64,000 nt of DNA from assembly GCA_002401965.1 (NCBI GenBank), contig NVUR01000024.1, forward strand, positions 1-64,000, written 5' to 3'. The notes below the pieces were generated by a model. The model saw only the letters and a program-made list of their open reading frames with translations. It was not told where the DNA came from and ran no database searches. The position numbers and the translations under genes were made by a program. Position 1 is the first letter of the stretch; the number at the start of each line of letters is the position of its first letter. Positions 45,790 to 54,713 of the stretch are shown piece by piece. The DNA comes from Alphaproteobacteria bacterium (GTDB lineage: Bacteria > Pseudomonadota > Alphaproteobacteria > Micavibrionales > Micavibrionaceae).

Positions 45790-47745
45790 ATGAGCGCACA
45801 AGAAAAACACGTCGAAGAAAAAAAAGAAGAACAACAGGAACAACAAAATTTCAGTGCCGATGTATCACGGCTTTTAGATCTTGTTGCCCACGCTCTATAC
45901 ACCAATCAAGATGTGTTCTTACGTGAACTGATTTCAAATGCCGCCGATGCGTGTGATCGCCTGCGCTATGACGCAATCGCCTCTCCTGAGTTAATCAAGG
46001 ATAATCCTGATTTTCGAATTTGCACCTATAAAGACACGACCAACCGTACAGTAACTGTTGTCGATAACGGCGTTGGCATGAGCAAAGCCGAGCTGATTGA
46101 TAATTTAGGTACGATCGCAAAATCCGGCACAGCCGCGCTGACAGCAAAAATGAAAGAAGCTGGCGATGACAAGGATAAACTAAAACTTATCGGACAATTC
46201 GGTGTTGGCTTCTATGCTGGTTATATGGTTGCACATAAAATCCAAGTGGTCAGCCGCAAAGCGGGCAGTGACGACACATGGATCTGGATATCCGATGGCA
46301 AATCTGGCTTTACAATACGCGAAGCCATTGAAACCGAAGCCGCCCGTTTGGATGGTCAACGCGGCACAGCCATCACTCTGGATATAAAAGACGAGGCGTG
46401 TGAATTCCTTTTAGATCAGAAAATTGAATCCACCGTTAAAGAATACTCGGATCACATTAGTGTCCCTATTTTCTTAGGCGCGCCTGCCGAAGTGGCAAAA
46501 GACAAAGACGCAACGGCCATCAACAGTGCCTCTGCCCTTTGGATGCGATCAAAAAGTGATATCACAGAAAAAGACTACAACGATTTCTATAAGCATATAT
46601 CCAGCAATATTGATGAACCGCTTATGACATCACACTGGAATGTAGAAGGCGCGATTGAATTCACGTCCCTGCTCTACATCCCGACACAAAAGCCTTGGGA
46701 TTTATTTGATCCAGGCCGTAAAAATGCCGTAAAGCTCTATGTACGTCGTATCTTCATCACGGATGAAATGGACACACTGATGTATCCATGGCTACGCTTT
46801 ATGCGCGGCGTAATCGACAGCGAAGACCTGCCCCTAAATATCAGTCGGGAAACGTTGCAATACAATCTGACCATCGAGAAAATTAAGAATGCCGTGGCGC
46901 GCCGTGTTCTTGGCGATTTAGACAAACTATCACGCAACGACCCACCTGCCTTCGCTCTATTCTGGGGGCAATTTGGGTCAGCCCTGAAAGAAGGGCTATA
47001 TGACGCCCCGCTCCATCGTGAAGCCTTACTTAAAGTGTGCCGTTTTTATTCCACCCATGATGATGGCGATAAATTCGTAACCTTGGAAGATTACGTGGAA
47101 CGCATGAAAGAAGGTCAGGAAGAGATTTATTATATCAGCGGTGAAAGCCTCAAGAGCATTAAAAACAGCCCACAAGCCGAAGGCTTTAAAGCCAAAGGGA
47201 TCGAGGTGCTCTATCTCACCGATACCATTGATGATTTCTGGCTGCAAAGCGTTTTGGACTATAAAGGTAAAACATTCAAATCCATCACTAAAGGCGATAT
47301 TGATCTTGAAAAAATTTCACCTGAAGATGAAAAAAAGGATGACGATAAAAAAGAAGAAATATCCGAAGAACAACAAAAATCTACAGATGCTTTAATTACG
47401 AAGTTTCAAGATATACTGAAAGAACAAATACATAACGTACGCCCATCAAAACGCCTGACAAACTCTGCCGTTTGCTTGGTTGCGCCTGATGAAGGTGTGG
47501 ATATGCATATGGAACAAGTTCTAAAGGTGAACCAAAAATATCACGCCAACACAAAGCCTGTGCTTGAAATCAACGTAAAACATGACTTGATTAAAAAATT
47601 GGCAAAATCTTGTGAGAATGGCGATGATGTTTCTGATGCGGCGTATCTTCTGTTCGATCAAGCCAAAATCATTCAGGGACAATCCGTTGATGATTTATCC
47701 GCTTTCGCCCGTAGAATGTCGGATTTCATGAATAAGGCAATCTAA
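45790..47745 (+). CDS. htpG: Molecular chaperone HtpG (Hsp90)
   Basis: 651 residues from ATG 45790. GHKL ATPase motifs: LFLRELISNAADACDRLRY-like segment (LRELISNAADA), DNGVGMSKAELIDNLGTIAKSGT and IGQFGVGFYAGYMV. Middle and C-terminal domains are complete. Homodimeric chaperone of late folding intermediates. TGGAG lies 9 bases before this ATG; the in-frame ATG at 45775 and the frame extending into pdxH are less likely. The N-terminus carries an extra Glu/Lys/Gln-rich stretch. Confidence 0.97.
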   Translation: MSAQEKHVEEKKEEQQEQQNFSADVSRLLDLVAHALYTNQDVFLRELISNAADACDRLRYDAIASPELIKDNPDFRICTYKDTTNRTVTVVDNGVGMSKAELIDNLGTIAKSGTAALTAKMKEAGDDKDKLKLIGQFGVGFYAGYMVAHKIQVVSRKAGSDDTWIWISDGKSGFTIREAIETEAARLDGQRGTAITLDIKDEACEFLLDQKIESTVKEYSDHISVPIFLGAPAEVAKDKDATAINSASALWMRSKSDITEKDYNDFYKHISSNIDEPLMTSHWNVEGAIEFTSLLYIPTQKPWDLFDPGRKNAVKLYVRRIFITDEMDTLMYPWLRFMRGVIDSEDLPLNISRETLQYNLTIEKIKNAVARRVLGDLDKLSRNDPPAFALFWGQFGSALKEGLYDAPLHREALLKVCRFYSTHDDGDKFVTLEDYVERMKEGQEEIYYISGESLKSIKNSPQAEGFKAKGIEVLYLTDTIDDFWLQSVLDYKGKTFKSITKGDIDLEKISPEDEKKDDDKKEEISEEQQKSTDALITKFQDILKEQIHNVRPSKRLTNSAVCLVAPDEGVDMHMEQVLKVNQKYHANTKPVLEINVKHDLIKKLAKSCENGDDVSDAAYLLFDQAKIIQGQSVDDLSAFARRMSDFMNKAI

Positions 47746-47810
47746 CCAACAAACAGCACCACAGAAAAAAACAGCATAGATATCTAGTGATTTGGCTTTA
47801 TTTTTAGTAC

Positions 47811-47871
47811 AAGGCGCGTAGCCATATAAAAATACGGTAGCGACGCAGGAAAAGTGTCATACATTAAATGC
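47811..47871 (+). repeat. Copy B of a possible dispersed intergenic repeat
   Basis: See the entry at 240-290. This copy is longer, with the blocks GGCGCGTAGCC, ATATAAAAATAC, GGTAGCGACGCAG, AAGTGTCATAC and ATTAAATGC. It lies between htpG and the convergent secreted-protein gene. The parts GCGTAGCC and GGTAGCGACGC are partly complementary and could fold into a weak hairpin. Confidence 0.3.
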
Positions 47872-47885
47872 GAACCGTAACTTAA

Positions 47886-49331
47886 TTAGTTACAGCTGCC
47901 ATTTGCGCCTATGGTTGCTGGCGGATCAAAATAACACCCAGGCGCAGGACAAACAGCATCAATATATTGCACTCCACTGGCCAAGGATACGATGTACCCC
48001 GTTTTAATCGGCGTCAATGAACTACAGCTCGTACTATCCCGCAACCCTAAGAAATGCAAATATGCATCCACTGCCCCCGTGGATGTTAAAGGTGTCGTAT
48101 CAGGTGTTGGATTCGCACCTGAATAGGCAGTAGCCCATGTGGGATTATTATTAGTCGCAAGAGTAAAAGTAGATATAAAAGTAGATACAGTCAAGCTCGA
48201 TGGAAAACTACTCGTATGCAGCAAAATATCACACGCAATGTCCTCAGCATCACTTGGCCAGTCTGGCGCTCCATCAGTCGTTGGTATACCACATTCACGA
48301 TCTTTTGTTCTATAATCGTCATTAGCCGCCGCCATATCGCGATACCGCTCCAACGAATAGAAGGAATCATGTTCCCCCCCCGGTGGTGGTGCTGTTGGTG
48401 TTGGTGGCGCAGTAAGTGGGTCTGTCACAGGCGTTGCTGGAACAATCGTATGTCGGTATGATTCTGTTGCGAAGTCATAACATTTTGTTCTGTTCCACAA
48501 ATCATTCATTTTGGGACAACCGCTATAATTACCACTGTCATTAACATTCCCGTCAGCATCCCCAGCCAGAATTTGTGACCATGCCGGCCCAGGTGTTGCA
48601 GATGTTGTTATGGCACGCCCCCCCAGCATACGATTTGGAAATTGTTCAAGGTAATATCGCTTACCTCCACCTAATGCGACACAGGCGGCAAAAAGCGGGT
48701 TACTTGCAACATCCATAGCCTCACCAATGCCTGTCACACCATCAACCAGTTGATCCAAAACGAGAATTTCAAGCACAGCCGTCATAATAAGCCCACTAGA
48801 GCCACTTCCACCATTCCAAAGTGAAAAAGGCGATCCAAGCGGCCCAGGAATTAACGGCTCACTATTAAGCGCACTTTGATCAAGGCTCAATATCCCATCT
48901 ATAATAAAGGAACCTAGGCTAACACCAAGGAAGTCATGCCCCTCTTTAGACCAATCCGGGTCACTGGGGAAATTACTATCTGAGTATGATCCCAATTCAT
49001 CCAGAAACGAATCAAAACACGTCATTTCCAAAACACTGTCAGGGCGCGCAATCAAATTTTGGTTTTGGGTGAGTTCACGCTGTGCTTCCATCCAAGCTCT
49101 ATCCGTTAAGACATCCCAAAATTCTGGATCACATGTATTACGCTCATCAATACCTGTGCCAAAGTTTTCCTGCATAGTCACGGGTACATCAGCAGCAAAA
49201 ACAGATTGAACACTAAAGCATGTTAAGAATAGTGATATGTATATACAATAATAAAAACGAGACAAACGACATTCCCAAATCAAAAAATAACATTGTACAA
49301 ATACCTTAACATATTGCAAAAGCATCTGCAT
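47886..49331 (-). CDS. Secreted cysteine-rich protein of unknown function
   Basis: Up to 481 residues. A signal peptide (YISLFLTCFSVQSVFAADV) sits about 28-47 residues from the first Met, so the true start may be a TTG within the long N-terminus (RLSRF, preceded by GGGA). The mature part has about 11 cysteines, Pro/Thr-rich linkers (PTPTAPPPGGEH) and ends in GANGSCN. It is likely exported and disulfide-bonded. No domain recognised. It precedes the degenerate zincin gene on the same strand. Confidence 0.6.
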   Translation of the reverse strand: MQMLLQYVKVFVQCYFLIWECRLSRFYYCIYISLFLTCFSVQSVFAADVPVTMQENFGTGIDERNTCDPEFWDVLTDRAWMEAQRELTQNQNLIARPDSVLEMTCFDSFLDELGSYSDSNFPSDPDWSKEGHDFLGVSLGSFIIDGILSLDQSALNSEPLIPGPLGSPFSLWNGGSGSSGLIMTAVLEILVLDQLVDGVTGIGEAMDVASNPLFAACVALGGGKRYYLEQFPNRMLGGRAITTSATPGPAWSQILAGDADGNVNDSGNYSGCPKMNDLWNRTKCYDFATESYRHTIVPATPVTDPLTAPPTPTAPPPGGEHDSFYSLERYRDMAAANDDYRTKDRECGIPTTDGAPDWPSDAEDIACDILLHTSSFPSSLTVSTFISTFTLATNNNPTWATAYSGANPTPDTTPLTSTGAVDAYLHFLGLRDSTSCSSLTPIKTGYIVSLASGVQYIDAVCPAPGCYFDPPATIGANGSCN

Positions 49332-49347
49332 AGTTTTGAATTTTTAT

Positions 49348-49779
49348 TTATAAGCCCCCTTGATAATGCCGATCAGTCATATCCTGCACATCATCTTCGG
49401 AAAATTCAAAATACTGTCCTAATTCCTCGATAATAATCTGGCGAAGAACAGATTGTAAATCTTCCCCAGTTTCACACCATACATCAAGCAAAGAGCGCCG
49501 ATATAACACCAACACATCATCATCATTGGCGATTTTCCGTTCAATTCCGGGGGAGATTTCCTTACCACTTTTATATATAGCGAGTAATTCAAACGGATCA
49601 TCAATATTCAGATCCCCTTGTGTTGTTTCATCAACCATATCCTCAACAAGAATAACCAATGACTCACAATGACGGAGGAGTTCCTCTGGCATATTTTGTA
49701 AGACACCAGCCGCCAGCGTTTCCAAGTCCTCAAGACTTGGAGGAACAGTATGATTCATAATGATACTCTGGCAACCCAT
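49348..49779 (-). CDS. Zincin-1 family protein with degenerate active site
   Basis: About 143 residues from an ATG at 49779 that has GAGG 8 bases upstream (an alternative ATG lies at 49758). The fold matches the small PF06262 metallopeptidase-like family: VILVEDM, LLAIYKSG, DDVLVLYRRSLLDVW and a helix ending in the active site. The usual HExxHH reads E118-E119-L-G-Q122-Y123 (IIIEELGQYFEFSEDDV): Glu119 is kept but the three metal-binding histidines are lost. So it is likely non-catalytic. It is followed downstream on the same strand by the cysteine-rich secreted protein gene. Confidence 0.75.
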   Translation of the reverse strand: MGCQSIIMNHTVPPSLEDLETLAAGVLQNMPEELLRHCESLVILVEDMVDETTQGDLNIDDPFELLAIYKSGKEISPGIERKIANDDDVLVLYRRSLLDVWCETGEDLQSVLRQIIIEELGQYFEFSEDDVQDMTDRHYQGGL

Positions 49780-49950
49780 GTAACAAACCTCAATATGCAA
49801 ACAGCACGAATAAATAATAAAAGTTACCGATATGATATTATGAGTCGATAGAATGAACAATAGACGAAGCAAAAGCGTCCTCATAAATAATATTTTTGAA
49901 ATAAAATCTGTAATAAGCTATAATAGTGAGATTAGAAGGATTCGAAGTTC

Positions 49951-50127
49951 ATGGAACTACCAGCATCAATAGCAGCAGACGCTGCACTCGCCCGTCAGAA
50001 TGTAGCTTTATCAGCAATCAAACAAAGTGCAGAACAAGGAAAGGCTGTCGCCAAAATATTGGAAGATGCCACACGTTCAGCACCAGCAAGCGGTACGCGC
50101 GGAACACACGTTAATCTGTCCGTCTAA
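49951..50127 (+). CDS. YjfB-like small putative motility protein
   Basis: A 58-residue ORF, ATG to TAA, with AGAAGGA upstream. It begins MELPASIAADAALARQNVALS, is Ala/Gln-rich and helical (SAIKQSAEQGKAVAKILED), and ends in GTRGTHVNLSV. The order (helix with K-x-x-x-E, then G-x-x-V-N/D) resembles the YjfB family of short putative motility proteins. No motility gene is nearby. It diverges from the zincin gene and converges on hemA. Confidence 0.55.
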   Translation: MELPASIAADAALARQNVALSAIKQSAEQGKAVAKILEDATRSAPASGTRGTHVNLSV

Positions 50128-50201
50128 ATTCAAATAAAAATTTTAAGAATAAGCAACCCCACAGCAAAGAATCTTTCGCCTTAGTTTTCAACGCGGATAA
50201 A

Positions 50202-51425
50202 TCATGCCACAGCGCGTAACGCATGATTATTTTCCCACAAATCATGCAACGTATTCGCCATATATTTAACATCCTCTTCCGAATGTGCAGCCGAGGCGGT
50301 CAGGCGTAAACGCTCAGTCCCCTTTGGAACGGTTGGGTAATTAATTGGCTGTACATAGATATTATATTCATTCATGAGAATATCACTAACATCCTTACAA
50401 CAAGTCGGCTCTCCCACGATAAGAGGTACAATATGGCTTTCACCACGTAAAAACGGCAGGCTGGATCTTTCCAACATATCTTTAAACAAAGCCACGTTCT
50501 TGCGCTGTTTAAAACGCTCAACATCAGATGTTTTCAGATGTTCCACCGCCGCATGTGCCGCTGCTAAAACAGCAGGAGGAAGGCTGGTTGTGAAAATAAA
50601 TACAGATGAATAACAACGAATCGCATCAATAATAGATGCACGTCCGGTTATAAACCCACCCATTGATCCGTATGCCTTACCAAAAGTGCCTTCAATAATA
50701 TCCACACGATCCATCAGCCCACGTTCCTCGGCAACACCGCCGCCACGCGCACCATAAAGACCAACGCCATGAACTTCATCAAGGTAAGTTAATGCATTAT
50801 ATTTTTCGGCGAGATCCAGGATTTCTTTAATCGGCGCGATATCACCATCCATTGAATACACAGATTCAAAAGCAATAATTTTAGGGCGTTTAATATCAAC
50901 GGATTTAAGAAGCTCTTCCAGATGTTCGACATCATTATGGCGGAAAATATGCTTTTCACGCTTGCTCTCTTTAATTCCGTGGATCATAGAAGCATGGTTC
51001 ATTTCATCAGAAAACATAACGCAATCGGGTAAAAGTTTACCCAACGTACCCAGCGCGCCTTCATTGGCAACATAACCAGAAGAAAAAACAAGACCCGCCT
51101 CTTTTTGATGAAGATCAGCAACAGATTGTTCCAACTGAACATGATAATGTGTTGTCCCTGAAATATTGCGCGTACCACCAGCACCTGCGCCACATGCATC
51201 AATCGCATTCTTCGCTGCGGCAAGAACTTTTGGATGTTGTCCCATGCCCAGATAATCATTGCTGCACCAAATCGCTACCTCTTTTGAATGACCATTTGCA
51301 TCATAATAATTTGCATACGGAAAACGTCCTGCAATACGCTCCATCGTCGCAAAGATACGGTAACGCCCCTCTGATTTTATAGTATCTACACAGCCTTTAA
51401 AATGCTCATTATAGTCGATAGACAT
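50202..51425 (-). CDS. hemA: 5-aminolevulinate synthase
   Basis: 407 residues. PLP-lysine is Lys250 in [13 protein letters not shown]; Asp216/His219 (YLDEVHGVG) and [12 protein letters not shown] are typical. It condenses glycine with succinyl-CoA (C4/Shemin haem pathway), a hallmark of alphaproteobacteria. The ATG at 51425 lies in a 143-base divergent region with the PfkB-like gene. I see no clear FnrL or other operator there. Confidence 0.97.
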   Translation of the reverse strand: MSIDYNEHFKGCVDTIKSEGRYRIFATMERIAGRFPYANYYDANGHSKEVAIWCSNDYLGMGQHPKVLAAAKNAIDACGAGAGGTRNISGTTHYHVQLEQSVADLHQKEAGLVFSSGYVANEGALGTLGKLLPDCVMFSDEMNHASMIHGIKESKREKHIFRHNDVEHLEELLKSVDIKRPKIIAFESVYSMDGDIAPIKEILDLAEKYNALTYLDEVHGVGLYGARGGGVAEERGLMDRVDIIEGTFGKAYGSMGGFITGRASIIDAIRCYSSVFIFTTSLPPAVLAAAHAAVEHLKTSDVERFKQRKNVALFKDMLERSSLPFLRGESHIVPLIVGEPTCCKDVSDILMNEYNIYVQPINYPTVPKGTERLRLTASAAHSEEDVKYMANTLHDLWENNHALRAVA

Positions 51426-51568
51426 AATTCACCTGCCTTTGTTTTCTTTGTATTATTTTATTATGCAACAGATATCAAGTGTTTCCTTCTCATATTTTAG
51501 CTTATTGTATCGCTAAATAGAATATATGATATATTTACAGACTAACACTCAATACACAGAAAAAGAAC

Positions 51569-52456
51569 ATGATCCTTGATTTTGGTTATCTTTGTATGAC
51601 ATTTCGACTGAATTTATCAGATTCATTTGATTTCCCTTGCCATATTCATGCAGAGAAGAGCCGAACATACGCAGGCGGACATGCAACGAATCAAGCCATT
51701 GCCGCGGCGCGCAGTGGTGCAAAGGTTGCGATGATCGGCACAATTGGCACTGATGTCTTCGGAGAAAACATTACAAAGACATTACGAAGAGAAGGCATAA
51801 GCACCTCTGGCATTGCCAAGAGTACGACACCCACAGGCGTTATCCACACCTTGATTAATCACGAACACCAAAAAGCGACAGTTTCTTCGGCCAATGCAAA
51901 TCTTGAAAGCGTGGCGGAACAGCTCCCCTATAATATGTTGAATGAACGTGCGTTGATTTTGCTGCAAAACGATATGGCCACAAACATCAATATAAAAATC
52001 CTGAAACGCGCAAAAACCCGAAAAGCACGCGCTATTATGTGCTTTCCTCATGATGAGAATATAGAGGACACACTGTTGGATAATCTCGACATTGTGATTA
52101 TCGACGAAAAAACTCTTCCCGCTATATGTGAACAGCTCTCCATCCCATTAGAGACATACACCCAATATTTCGCCAAAGAAAAGAACGTACACTGCATCAT
52201 TACAAGAAATAATGGCCAGTCAGGCGCATACGCAATAAGTAAAAACCAAGAGAAATACGAACAAAGATCATCCCCTAACGATACACCAACAAGCCAAGCC
52301 GATATATTTGATTCATTTTGTGGAACATTTACATCCTGCATACAGGCAGGCTTAAACCTGCCAAAAGCTATGCTATACGCCGTATCTGCGGCGTCACTTA
52401 CCGCTGAAAATGATGCATTCCCCTATCTCGGAGATATTGAAGATAATTTAGATTAA
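51569..52456 (+). CDS. PfkB/ribokinase-like protein with altered active site
   Basis: 295 residues. The sugar-binding GG signature is present (YAGGHATNQAIAAARSGAKVAM), so the ribokinase fold is clear. In the C-terminal motif the usual D-T-x-G-A-G-D-x-F reads A244-D-I-F-D248-S-F-C-G-T-F: the catalytic Asp248 is retained but the Gly-Ala-Gly anion hole is replaced by Asp-Ile-Phe. Activity is therefore doubtful. A weak ribosome binding site precedes the ATG. It ends 4 bases inside the convergent TetR-like gene. A normal PfkB kinase lies 650 bases downstream. Confidence 0.7.
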   Translation: MILDFGYLCMTFRLNLSDSFDFPCHIHAEKSRTYAGGHATNQAIAAARSGAKVAMIGTIGTDVFGENITKTLRREGISTSGIAKSTTPTGVIHTLINHEHQKATVSSANANLESVAEQLPYNMLNERALILLQNDMATNINIKILKRAKTRKARAIMCFPHDENIEDTLLDNLDIVIIDEKTLPAICEQLSIPLETYTQYFAKEKNVHCIITRNNGQSGAYAISKNQEKYEQRSSPNDTPTSQADIFDSFCGTFTSCIQAGLNLPKAMLYAVSAASLTAENDAFPYLGDIEDNLD

Positions 52457-53031
52457 AACCCAAGAATATTGGCTGCTTTTTCCGCGCGTTCAAGTGCCTT
52501 ATCCAATGCGGACATCGTTTTAGAGAGATCCGCACTCTCATCCTCCGCCCAGACTTTCAACACCTTAATATAGACACCCGTTAAGCCAACAACTTTAAGC
52601 GCGCCTTTAATGCCCGCCGTTTCAATGCCTGATACTTCCAACATCCATCCCATGGATTTACAAAGATGCGGCATGGAAATAACAGCTTGCTTCGGATCAC
52701 ACTTAAAGGATTCAAGGATAGAGACGACACCCTCACGATATTCATTTAATGCTTCATAACGATCCATCATAATATCGAATAAACGATCACGCGAATTGGT
52801 CGCGCCATCATCGGAAAGGTCAATATTCCCCATAATCTCTTTATCGATCTTACGACCCAATATAACCAAAACATCGTTTTTATCGTCTATCGTGTCATAC
52901 AAATCAGAGGCAGACACCCCCGCATGCTCCGCTATATCGCGCAATGTTGTGTATTCCCACCCCTGCTCGACCGCCAAATGCAACGCAGAATCAAGAATTT
53001 TTTGTTTAATATCTATTTTTTTTTCAGACAT
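52453..53031 (-). CDS. TetR/COQ9-like helix-turn-helix protein
   Basis: 192 residues. The N-terminal part is a TetR-type DNA-binding domain (ILDSALHLAVEQGWEYTTLRDIAEHAGVSASDLYDTI). The C-terminal part (ALKVVGLTGVYIKVLKVWAEDESADLSKTMSALDKALERAEK) resembles the lipid-binding end of the COQ9 / rpsU-divergent family. Regulator versus lipid-binding ubiquinone factor cannot be decided. It diverges from the adenosine kinase gene and shares a 3' overlap of 4 bases with the PfkB-like gene. Confidence 0.7.
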   Translation of the reverse strand: MSEKKIDIKQKILDSALHLAVEQGWEYTTLRDIAEHAGVSASDLYDTIDDKNDVLVILGRKIDKEIMGNIDLSDDGATNSRDRLFDIMMDRYEALNEYREGVVSILESFKCDPKQAVISMPHLCKSMGWMLEVSGIETAGIKGALKVVGLTGVYIKVLKVWAEDESADLSKTMSALDKALERAEKAANILGF

Positions 53032-53071
53032 AGCCTTGGCCTTTTTCTTCTCAATGCTATAAAACTATATT

Positions 53072-53100
53072 TTGAACAAACACACAAGATACTGGATAAA
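53072..53100 (+). promoter_or_regulatory. Candidate promoter, possibly leaderless, of the adenosine kinase gene
   Basis: TTGAAC at 53072-53077 and GATAAA at 53095-53100 with a 17-base spacer, each matching 4 of 6 consensus positions. The predicted start falls near the ATG at 53106, which lacks an upstream ribosome binding site. Confidence 0.3.
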
Positions 53101-53105
53101 GTAAT

Positions 53106-54098
53106 ATGTCTGATACAAAATACGGCGTGGTTGCAGTCGGAAATGCACTGGTTGATGTCCTTTCACAAACATCTGAAGATTTCATCGCGCAGCAAAAAGC
53201 AGAACATGGCATGGAAAAAGGGGCGATGACACTGGTTGAAGAAACTCGCGCGGTTGACCTTTACGCGCAAATGCCACAAGGCATTGAAACATCGGGTGGC
53301 TCGGCTGCTAATACAATGGCTGGCTTTGCTTCCTTTGGTGGTAAAGGCGCATTCATTGGTAAAGTTGCCGATGATGAATTGGGCAAAACCTACAAAAACG
53401 ATATCCAATCTTTGGGCGTTACATTCGATACCATGCCTCTTATACTTGGCGCATCGACGGGACGTTGCATGATTTTGGTGACACCGGATGCTGACAGAAC
53501 CATGAACACCTTCCTTGGCGCAAGTGTAGAGCTTAGCCCCGTTGACGTCGATCAAGACCTTATTGCTTCTGCAAAAGTAACTTATTTGGAAGGTTATCTT
53601 TTCGATCGTGACCAAGCCAAAGAAGCTTTCATCGCCGCCGCAGAATATGCACATGAAGCAGGACATAGAATCGCACTGACACTATCTGACCCATTCTGTG
53701 TTGATCGCCATCGTCATGATTTCTTACAGCTTGTGGAAAACCATGTGGATATCCTGTTTGCAAATGAGGATGAAATTAAATCCCTCTTCATGCAGGAAAA
53801 CTTCGATGACGCAATCAGCGCAATCAGCAAACATGTTGAAATTGCCGCAATAACGCGCAGTGATCAAGGTGCTGTTATTATCTCTGGCGATCAACAAATC
53901 AAAATTGACGCTGTTCCTGTTGATAATGTCATTGATACAACAGGCGCGGGTGATCAATTCGCAGCAGGGTTCCTCTATGGCTTCACAGAAGGAAAATCAT
54001 TGGAAGAAAGTGGTAAGCTCGGCGCGATTGCAGCGGCAGAAGTTATATCACACATGGGCGCACGCCCTGCCGTTAAGCTAGCAGAATTGGCTGCTTAA
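53106..54098 (+). CDS. Adenosine kinase (PfkB family)
   Basis: 330 residues. Sugar-binding GG pair in TSGGSAANTMAGFASFG and the phosphoryl-transfer motif DTTGAGDQFAAGF (Asp283 catalytic) are intact. The sequence is close to the adenosine kinase branch (VGNALVDVL, TFLGASVELSPVDVD). It phosphorylates adenosine to AMP. No ribosome binding site precedes the ATG (see promoter). The gene ends at a good terminator. Confidence 0.9.
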   Translation: MSDTKYGVVAVGNALVDVLSQTSEDFIAQQKAEHGMEKGAMTLVEETRAVDLYAQMPQGIETSGGSAANTMAGFASFGGKGAFIGKVADDELGKTYKNDIQSLGVTFDTMPLILGASTGRCMILVTPDADRTMNTFLGASVELSPVDVDQDLIASAKVTYLEGYLFDRDQAKEAFIAAAEYAHEAGHRIALTLSDPFCVDRHRHDFLQLVENHVDILFANEDEIKSLFMQENFDDAISAISKHVEIAAITRSDQGAVIISGDQQIKIDAVPVDNVIDTTGAGDQFAAGFLYGFTEGKSLEESGKLGAIAAAEVISHMGARPAVKLAELAA

Positions 54099-54123
54099 AG
54101 ACAACTTAACGCTTACACTCTCA

Positions 54124-54164
54124 CCGCACACCTGCCATAAATTTGACAGATGTGCGGCTATTTT
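54124..54164 (+). terminator. Rho-independent terminator after adenosine kinase
   Basis: CCGCACACCTG pairs with CAGATGTGCGG (one internal mismatch) around a 12-base loop at 54124-54157, followed by TATTTT. It lies 25 bases after the adenosine kinase stop. Confidence 0.65.
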
Positions 54165-54203
54165 GTATATTCAAAAAAAGAATACAGCTAAGGGATGACT
54201 TAC

Positions 54204-54713
54204 ATGAGTAATATATCAAAAAACATTGCTACATTTCTTTTAGCATCAACAGTGGGCACCTCGGCCATTGCTGAAAATTCGAATGATTTATCATGGTGGG
54301 AAAAAGGTAATATAAAATCTGATCGCTTAGAAAGTATAAATGCAGAAATTTCTGCCCACACCTTTACCGAAGACGGTGAGGACGATTACAGCATAGGCAA
54401 GCACAAAATTTTTATCGATGCAGATAATGGTATCAATTACACACAATTCCATCAACATATAGACTTAAAACACAAAATATTATTCACAGATACAGACAAT
54501 GTAGTCCCTCTAAATACTTTAGATTCGTCTGTACGTGATACTTTCACCCGCATTACCGATAAAGCATGTAATCTATTATCTGAAAGAGACTCTATTCCAG
54601 TGAAAGAACATATTAATCAATATATTGGTGATTTTGGTTCTGATAATCAGATACAACGATTAACAAAACGTCTCGATGACACGGAACACTTCAAAGAAGA
54701 GTTCTGCCCTTAA
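54204..54713 (+). CDS. Secreted protein of unknown function
   Basis: About 169 residues from the ATG at 54204 with AAGGGA 8 bases upstream (a further ATG at 54195 adds three residues). The N-terminus is a signal peptide (IATFLLASTVGTSAIAEN). The mature part is acidic and Asp-rich (EDGEDDYSIGKHKIFIDADNG), with two cysteines (DKACNLL, EEFCP). The 3' end overlaps the convergent macro-like gene by 4 bases. Not recognised. Confidence 0.55.
   Translation: MSNISKNIATFLLASTVGTSAIAENSNDLSWWEKGNIKSDRLESINAEISAHTFTEDGEDDYSIGKHKIFIDADNGINYTQFHQHIDLKHKILFTDTDNVVPLNTLDSSVRDTFTRITDKACNLLSERDSIPVKEHINQYIGDFGSDNQIQRLTKRLDDTEHFKEEFCP

Noticed and set aside
47886-49331. PEP-CTERM substrate of the exosortase
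   Set aside because: The C-terminus lacks a TM helix and a basic tail.
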